Assembly (NCBI GenBank): GCA_030063045.1
Contig: JAQSEB010000026.1
Location: forward strand, 124,001-188,000
Direction of reading: 5' to 3'
Source of the DNA: Pratylenchus scribneri
Taxonomy: Eukaryota > Nematoda > Chromadorea > Rhabditida > Pratylenchidae
DNA: 64,000 nt
Shown: positions 57,197-64,000 of the stretch, piece after piece
Layout: every line of letters begins with the position of its first letter
Numbering within the stretch: the stretch's first letter is position 1
Notes under the pieces: model-generated
Told to the model about the DNA's origin: nothing
Seen by the model: the letters and a program-made list of their open reading frames with translations, nothing else
The model's database searches: none
Made by a program: the position numbers and the translations under genes

Positions 57197-58184
57197 TTAG
57201 AATAAAATGATAATATAAAATCTGAAATGTGAGTTTTAATGTAGAAAAATGCTTAGACAAAAATAGAGATATGGAAAATTGTTAATTAATATTAATTTAT
57301 TCATGTTTATTTTTTATTGGGAAGAATTTAACACATAGAAAAATAAATACTGTTAATTTACCAAACTAATTAACTAGCGAGCAACTTTATTGAGGAATGA
57401 AGAAATATTGCATTATTTGCTTGATGGAATGACACGAATTGGCTCTCCTAAAATGGGATTTTTTTGGCAAAAGTGACAAGGTATGAAGAAAGGAAAGGAA
57501 GATAATTCGTGAAATGAATTTCGATCCCATCCCCCTATTCCATATTCTTTTACCATTCATTAGTCTCAATTGCCTTCGAGCATTTTACAATGTTTCCCAT
57601 TCTATATACCTAATTGTTAGATGGCGCTTCCGTTCCCTTCTATGTCCTATATTTTATAAATTTAATGGGAAAGGGGCGGCAATCAATTCTCGGTCACTAA
57701 TTTCTCTTAATTATGGAATGATGGGCCCATGATTAGCTCTCATGATTTGGAAATAGCTAAATGACTGAGATTTCACCTTTCTCAAATATGTATTTAGGGT
57801 AGGATTTTGTGGGTAAAATTACTCAATTATGAGTTTTATGTATCAAAATAAAAGCATTTGATTAATTTTGATATCAATTATGGAAACAAATAAATCGATC
57901 TGTGTCTCAGTTTTAGGGGCTAGATATTCCGCGCGTGAGAGTTTTGCGCGGAAGAACAATTAAAAATGAGCTTTTCGCGAAAGGAAAATATTTTTCACAT
58001 TTGTAGCAAATATGATCTTTGTTAATATTAATTTTTTAGAAATATTAAGAATAAAATGTAGAGAATAATAAAAACAACAAATATGTTTCAAAATGTTTAT
58101 AAAATGAGTTAAATTTAGGAAATTTGTTATTTTAATATAAAAATAATAGTGTATATAATGGCAATAAAAATTTTTTGATTGTAT

Positions 58185-58690
58185 TTGACTACGAACAAAT
58201 TAGAACCAATTTTATAGAGACAATGTAATTTTATCTTTGAAGTTGACTATCAAAAATTAGAATCAAATTTTATAAAGGCAATGTATAATTTTATCTTTAT
58301 AGTTGACTACCAAAAATTAGAACCCAATTATATATTGAGGCCATGTAATTTTATCTTTATAGTTGACTACTAAAAATTAGAACCCAATTATATAGAGGCG
58401 ATGTAATTTTATCTTTGTATTTGACTAGCAAAAAATTAGAACCCAATTATATAGAGGCAAAGTAATTTTATCTTTGTAGTTGACTAACAAAAAATTAAAA
58501 CCCAATTATATAGAGGCAATGTAATTTTATCTTTTGTAGTAGACTATCAAAAAATTAGAACCCAATTATATAGAGGCAATGTAATTTTATCTTTGTAGTT
58601 GACTATCAAAAAACTAGAACCCAATTATATAGAGGCAATGTAATTTTATCTTTGTAGTTGACTATCAAAAAATTAGAACCTAATATTATA
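58185..58690. repeat. 58-bp tandem array, about 9 units (copy B right end)
   Basis: Same unit as 25955-26345 with more copies. Also ends at TAATATTATATAATCGTACAG just before the duplication boundary. Confidence 0.9.
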
Positions 58691-58754
58691 TAATCGTACA
58701 GAGTCATCTCCACAAAAAATAAAGAGTGGTGTAAAAATTTGAGATCGGATCAAG

Positions 58755-60608
58755 GACTCTAGTACATTTTGATAGTGGACATTTCGATAATGGACATTTC
58801 GATAGTAGGCGGACATATCGATAGTGGCGGAAATTCGATAGTGGACATTTCGACAATAAACTATGACATTTCGACAGTGGACAAAAAAAGTTGTAAAACA
58901 TTATATTTCTGGGCATGTTATATATCAATCGACGCCTAATGATGAGCTAATATTCTATTATTATTTTTACAAAATATACAAAAATAAAATATTTATGATC
59001 TTATTTCATTAAAAATTTAAAAGTCTTATATATTTCAATATTGTATAAATATTAAATATTAGTTGCTCTAAAATATAAATTTAAAGTGAAAATAATTTTA
59101 TATTTTGGTCAATCTTCCATTATTCAATGATTTTTTAAAAGGATGGCAAACAATTTAAATTTTTTTTCAATTATGTAAAAGAAAATTATAATATACCTAT
59201 AATATCTTATTTTCGTAATTCTTCCATTATTCAATTTCATCAATTTAGTAATTGTTTACAATTATATAAAAAAAATGAGTCAACAAATGGAATGACATTT
59301 CAAAAAATCTGTTGGAATAATATTCTACCTATTTTTTCATCCAAACATTCGCGAAATTAGCAATTTTGTTCGGTTCTTTGTTGTTTTTCCTTCATAAAAG
59401 AATAAGGAAAAAGTGGGCCTAGATTGAAGTCTCCTCTATCCAACCATATAAATTTTGTATTTTTTCGTCCATCAATTGTTTTGTAAAAATTAAAAATACA
59501 AAGGTAGGTAAAAAAGGTCTTTTTTACAGGGAATATCATCTTTGAAACTGCATAAATCATTATTTACTAATCTAAAAAATTTGAAAATAATATCATATTG
59601 TAGAATAGACCTTCCTCTATCGATTCATATAAAAGTTTTTTAAAAATTTTTTGTTCTAAATTTTTTATAAAGCATGGAAAAAAAATAGCAGAAAATAGCA
59701 CTGATACGGTCGAGCTATACCTCATTCGATAGAGCTCGTTGAGCTGAGTCCGAATATGCTAGAATTTGAATGCGTACCCATTTTTGGCCAAAACATGGCC
59801 CATTTTTTTTGTTCATTTTCCCTCAAAAGTTGAGAGTTACTTGGTACCCAGTTCATAAGATTATGGTTTACCATTACCTCATAGTAACTTTTAAAATTTC
59901 TTATGTAGAATAGATCATGATTAGTTCCGATTTGAGAAAATAGATGCAATTTAAATCTAAAATGTGAAATTTGGTTTTTTAAAGTCGAAATTAGGAGAAA
60001 CTGACATTTACAAAAATCAAAATTTTGTTTTAGAACCGAGACCTTTATAAAATAAGCCACGTTTTGTATTAAAAACATAAAAGTAAAAAGCTTCAATTGT
60101 TATTTTTTTCCTCAATTATTTTTAATTATATATTATAAGGATCAATCTTTTTAGGCTTAACTAAGCTCTAACGTAAATTCTCATTTAATATTAAAATTAA
60201 ATGTACTATTATTTTTTTTGCTTATACAAAAGTTTATGTCTTGACCGATGTTCATTCAAAGATTGTTTGATGATTGATATTTACATTTTTTGGATCTTTA
60301 CATTTAATTCACATTTATTAATTTTGTCCTTTCCTTTACATTTGATTTCCATCCCAATTCCCCAATTTTGCTTTGTCATTGGCCTACACCAACGTCTTTT
60401 GTGCTCGTTTTTGGCCCCCAAAAAGCTTTGTCATGATAGTTTTATTTAACAATTGGCTTGTTCCCGCATTTTTACCATTCCCACTGATCATTCACAAAAA
60501 GTAAAGAATTCATTCACAAATAAATTGCTTGGATAAAATATAATTTTATTGGACTCAGTAAAAAGAGTAATTTGGATTATTGTTGAGTCAATTGGGATTC
60601 AACAAAGT
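58755..60608. other. Gene-free region right of copy B
   Basis: 58762-58880 is a short-period degenerate repeat of GATAGTGGACATTTC. The rest is AT-rich, with short frames that show no motif. Sequence just before 60609 may be the end of an LTR. Confidence 0.45.
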
Positions 60609-60626
60609 GGTGCCACGACCAATTTG
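60609..60626 (+). other. Primer-binding-site-like sequence
   Basis: TGGTGCCACGACC preceded by CAACAAAG, matching the LTR/TGG junction seen at the other retroelements here. The LTR upstream of it could not be delimited. Confidence 0.5.
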
Positions 60627-60758
60627 GAAAATCTTCGAGCCATTGGGGCAATAATCTGGCTTGCCATTGGGACAAAAAACTTTGGTTTTGGTCGTAAATT
60701 AAAATAATTTTGAATTCCCCTGCCTAAGGCAAAACTGTCTTCCTCAATCTTCAATCGA

Positions 60759-61430
60759 GTGGAATTTGTCTCATCAAGGAGGCCTCGAATCGAACGATCA
60801 CCCGACAACAGAAGGCGACACGATCGACCGGCCCAAATTTTGATTGAAAGGAGCCGGAGAATTGCAAATCGGCGGCCAAATAACAACAGTGACCGACGCC
60901 AATCTCCGCCAATTCAACAACAAGCACCGGCGCCTCAAATCCAGCCAGTCATAATCCAAGTGCCTGTCCCTCAAATTCCGGCGCATCAACCTTTTTGGCC
61001 TAGACCCCAATTTCAACCAAGGGTCTTTTGGAACGCAAATTTCAACGACAAACCCAGGCTATTTATAGACCTCATCAACAGCAGCAAAGTCGGCAGAAGC
61101 GTCCAAATCAACATCCCCATCATTTTGATCGGCAACTACCCAGCAACAACCAGCAACATCGACGTAATCGGCCATTTGTGAGACGAGGCTATGGCGGACG
61201 TCCTGCAAATCACCGTCAAAATGCTGCGCGACCGGCTCAATACAATCGTAATGGAAACGAACGAAATAGACTTCAAAATCGGTGAGAACGATATGAATGG
61301 GGCAAATAAATTAAGAGAAAAATGCATTGAACAAATGGCAAAATTAAAAAATGCCATAAAGGATTTGGATGAGGAAAACAGAAATTATGGAAATTTTTTG
61401 GAAACGTTAGGCCAAGAAAGAAAAGAATAG
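60759..61430 (+). pseudogene. Broken gag-like sequence of a BEL/Pao-type element
   Basis: An Arg/Gln/Pro-rich basic frame (60759 to about 61030) continues in another frame (about 61028-61285), so a frame change has occurred. A further frame at 61191-61430 (79 aa, MADVLQITVKMLRDRLN...) is a coiled-coil-like helix with spaced Leu and Glu, similar in style to the gag N-terminus at 62094. I read this as fragments of one or more gag genes. Confidence 0.45.
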
Positions 61431-61769
61431 GAATTGGCAACTTATAAGTGAATGGCAACCGGTGTTTCTGGATTTTTGACAATTATGAATACAGCCAGAG
61501 GCGTTATTGATGTTTTGGAGAAAAATAAAAGATTTTTCGATAATATGTTGCCATCAGTCTCAAATGAAATTTTGGACATTGTCGGCGCTTCTGCTAAGGC
61601 CGACGAGAGAGGGAAGGAAAAGGGATGAATCACCGGCCGAGGGCCGAAGAAGGAAAAGAATGGAAAAGGATGATTTTTCACATAAAGATATTTTTACCAC
61701 AAAATCACTAAATACACGTAGATTTAACCCTTTAAAAGGAGTGGCTTTCGGTCCTAAAAGCTCACTTCC

Positions 61770-62057
61770 ATTGTTCCCATTGTTCCAATAAATATTTTGC
61801 TCTTCTTCTATTTTGTGTAGTGAATTTAGCCTTTGGTGTGCAAAGAATTCGGTGTCCAATCCGAGGAATCCACTTGCTAATCACTTTGGTTGAATCCCAC
61901 TTCAACCCCTTGTGACCCATTCAATCCCGTTGAGTCCCGTCTCAACACTGAGTCCCATCTCAATCCTATTTGAATCCCGTCTCAACACTGAGTCCCATCT
62001 CAATCCTATTTGAGTCCCGTCTCAAATCTGCCCTAACCGACAGTGCTTCTCGACAAG
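61770..62057 (+). repeat. Probable LTR end of a second plus-strand retroelement
   Basis: Contains CAATAAATATTTTGCTC, a polyadenylation-type signal, near 61789. An internal direct repeat (61930-62025) has period about 50 bp, built on GAGTCCCATCTCAATCC. Ends GACAAG directly before TGG. The start of the LTR is not defined. Confidence 0.45.
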
Positions 62058-62075
62058 TGGTGCCGCTAGCAAAAC
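62058..62075 (+). other. Primer-binding site of the second plus-strand retroelement
   Basis: TGGTGCCGCTAGC follows the presumed LTR end; the gag-like frame opens 20 nt further on. Confidence 0.55.
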
Positions 62076-62093
62076 AACGAACAACGAAAAGTG

Positions 62094-62768
62094 ATGTCTT
62101 CAGCACGGATTCGCATGGCGATTGGCCCGGCTATTGCCCACCTTCGGCAAACAATGATTACCGGTCAAGCTCAGCTCGATGCTGATGCTCCAGACATGGA
62201 CGAAATACGCACTTTGCGTCATCGTATCCAATTGCAATTGGTCCGGCTAGAGGCCGCAGAAGAGCGATGGGAGGAAGTCATGAACGGACAGCAGGGCGCA
62301 GCCAAAACTGCGGAACAAGCCCTCTTTGCCGATTTCAGACAAGATGAACGGCACTTCATGGACCACATGGAAGATGCCCGAATCATGATCGAGCTCATGG
62401 ATACTGAGCTTGGCGATGAACCCGTGGGGAATCCTCTTCAGCAGGGGGGAGGGCAGCAGCCGCTGCAACAACAAAATAACCCTCCTGTGATTCCCAATGT
62501 GCCAATGGCGGTCCCGCCCGTCATTCCAAATGTTAATATGGCGGTCCCGCCCGTCATTCCAAATGTTAATATGGCGGTCCCGCCCGTCATTCCAAATGTT
62601 AATATGGCGGTCCCGCCCGTCATTCCCAAAGTTAATATGGCGGTCCCGTGTTGCGGGCCCTTTTACCGCAAACAAAGTGCCCGGACGGGCTTTGGGCAGG
62701 TTCAACCCAAAATGATGGGGGAGGGGGTTTGGTTGGACTTAAATGGGTTTTTAATCTTTATTCATTAA
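62094..62768 (+). CDS. Gag-like protein with 11-residue repeats (224 aa)
   Basis: The ATG at 62094 begins MSSARIRMAIGPAIAHLR. The first 110 residues are helical, with heptad-like Leu/Ile and many Glu/Arg, as in BEL/Pao gag N-termini. A Gln/Gly stretch follows, then five units of PPVIPNVNMAV (33 bp each at DNA level). The last 45 residues look like read-through into unrelated sequence, so the gene is probably truncated by a later insertion near 62650. No zinc knuckle is visible. Confidence 0.5.
   Translation: MSSARIRMAIGPAIAHLRQTMITGQAQLDADAPDMDEIRTLRHRIQLQLVRLEAAEERWEEVMNGQQGAAKTAEQALFADFRQDERHFMDHMEDARIMIELMDTELGDEPVGNPLQQGGGQQPLQQQNNPPVIPNVPMAVPPVIPNVNMAVPPVIPNVNMAVPPVIPNVNMAVPPVIPKVNMAVPCCGPFYRKQSARTGFGQVQPKMMGEGVWLDLNGFLIFIH
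62500..62650 (+). repeat. 33-bp coding minisatellite
   Basis: Unit AATGTTAATATGGCGGTCCC followed by GCCCGTCATTCCA, four to five copies, in frame with the gag-like gene. Confidence 0.9.
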
Positions 62769-62789
62769 ATTAAAAGGTTAATTGGTTAA

Positions 62790-63020
62790 TGAAATGGGTG
62801 AATGAATGGATGAATATTGAGTTTGCCAATGTTTGAATGAATGGATGAATGTTGAATTTGGAATTAATGGATGAATGTTGAAGTTTGTCAATGTGTGAAT
62901 GAATAGATGATGATGGGTTTGCCAATGTGTGAATGAATGGATGATGATGGATTTGCCAATATGTGAATGAATGGATGATGATGGATTTGCCATTGAATGT
63001 TGCCAATGTGTGAATGAATG
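62790..63020. repeat. Imperfect minisatellite based on TGAATGAATGGATGATG
   Basis: Degenerate units of about 30-40 bp containing TTTGCCAATGTGTGAATGAATGG. No coding role. Confidence 0.85.
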
Positions 63021-64000
63021 GAGATGGGCCGCAATGATGTTGAGGACCGAATGGATGGGTGGGGGAGGACCCCGAGGACCCCAACAAATTCAATTGGTTG
63101 ATGGAATGAGGGGAGGAAACGCAATTAAGGTGAAAATGGGGTAAGGTTAAATAGAAATGAACAAATGAGTGAAACATTCGAGAATGGGCTGATTTTGATG
63201 GCGAAGTAAACAACTCGTTTGAAGGAGAAAAGTTTAATGTGGATGTGTTGAGTGCGAATGATTAAATGATAATTTTCATGTGAATGATGAGAATGGATGG
63301 ACTTTGAATATGAATGTATTCTAGCGAGAGTGGTTGAACTTTGTGCTAAAAAGGACAAATGGAATGGGGGGGGGGGGGCAAAATGGGAGGAAAAGGGGAA
63401 GGCGACTGATAAGGAAATCAATCATCTTTTTCTTCTTCCTTCTTTATTGATCCGGCAATTCCCGGATCATCGCGCAAAGTCGCGACACTCCCGGCGGCCC
63501 AATAATTTGATGCGCCGTGTCATGCATGGCCTGAAGATGAAGATCCTCGATCATGGTCCTTGAATTGTGCATGGTTGAATGGCAGCTTTGAGGGTGATGT
63601 GCCAAAGTCTGCTCTGAAGATAAAGTTCATTGTCCTCTTGATGTGGTTGATCCGTCAAAGATTGCATTGATCGGCAATTGTCATATTTGCGGCCTCGGGC
63701 AATTGATACCGATACGGCCCATGCTTGAATGGATAAAGCGCAAGGCGCCATTGATTAGCCTGGCGATCATCCATGAAGTTGGCAAAGGTGCCGATGTTTG
63801 AATGAATGCGTGGGGAATCATAGCAGGTTTTGCAGAATCGATCCCCTTGTTGAACGCGAATGCAATGAATGTTTGAGTGAGAAAAAGCCTGCGGCATTTG
63901 CGAATTCGATCCCATTGATAGGTGGCTGTGGCTTACTCCCATTGAGTGCCAATGAGTTTGACTGCATGGCGATGTTGGACTCAGCCAATGATTAGGCTGG
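63021..64000. other. GC-richer, unresolved retroelement-like sequence
   Basis: The G run at 63367-63378 and the TGTCGCGAC that starts at 63497 on the minus strand resemble LTR material. The BEL LTR at 7348 also starts TGTCGCG. Between 63498 and 64000 the minus strand has overlapping frames (63655-63942 and 63551-63751) without recognised motifs. I cannot assign a gene. Confidence 0.35.

Larger units (their letters stand above)
38167..58754. repeat. Segmental duplication, copy B (about 20.6 kb)
   Basis: Direct-orientation partner of 7349-26411. Its left flank (38100-38166) is not interrupted by a retroelement. Copy B is longer because its tandem arrays are longer: about 46 versus 17 minisatellite units, about 8 versus 2 units of a 39-bp repeat, 17 versus 10 N-terminal 13-residue repeats, and more 58-bp units at the right end. 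All three genes keep the same exon structure and phases as in copy A. Confidence 0.95.

Noticed and set aside
59722..60096. 124-aa minus-strand frame
   Set aside because: No motif, AT-driven composition and no splice context. I see nothing that separates it from chance.

Overview
The window looks like nuclear DNA of a nematode, most likely a root-knot nematode (Meloidogyne) or close relative. The reasons are high AT content, short introns with TTTCAG-type acceptors, a nuclear receptor of the divergent nematode class, BEL/Pao retroelements, and two copies of a secreted repeat protein built from 13-residue units that fits what I remember of the MAP-1 (Meloidogyne avirulence protein) family. The genus is an inference; the nematode assignment is firmer. 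Real genes here are cut into small exons, so most of my gene models were built by reading splice sites and phases by eye and have no transcript support.

Layout. 1-7348: a BEL/Pao retrotransposon on the minus strand, with one open gag-pol frame running off the left edge, a long leader, a primer-binding site and a probable 5' LTR. 7349-26411 (copy A) and 38167-58754 (copy B): a direct segmental duplication of about 19.1 and 20.6 kb, nearly identical by eye over most of its length. Each copy carries three minus-strand genes in the same order: a secreted 13-residue-repeat protein, a ULP1/SENP-type cysteine protease, and a four-homeodomain gene made of twelve small exons. The copies also share several non-autonomous DNA transposons whose target-site duplications can still be read, and a 58-bp tandem array at the right end. 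They differ mainly in tandem-repeat copy number and in patches around the homeodomain exons.

26412-38166, between the copies: a small LTR element (26970-28836), a decayed hAT transposase (about 28840-30153), a 382-bp tandem duplication, and a complete eight-exon nuclear hormone receptor gene on the minus strand (32466-36822) with a long poly-glutamate tract after its ligand-binding domain. 58755-60608 has no gene I can support. 60609-64000 is GC-richer and consists of broken BEL/Pao-like pieces: two primer-binding sites, gag-like frames and minisatellites.

The feature most likely to be undescribed is the duplicated cassette, and within it the cryptic four-homeodomain gene. Exon phases agree through all twelve exons in both copies. 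The invariant homeodomain Asn51 is replaced in every unit, and three of the four introns that split helix 2 from helix 3 have received a hAT-like insertion. The genes' shared function is unknown; co-orientation and co-duplication are what the sequence shows.
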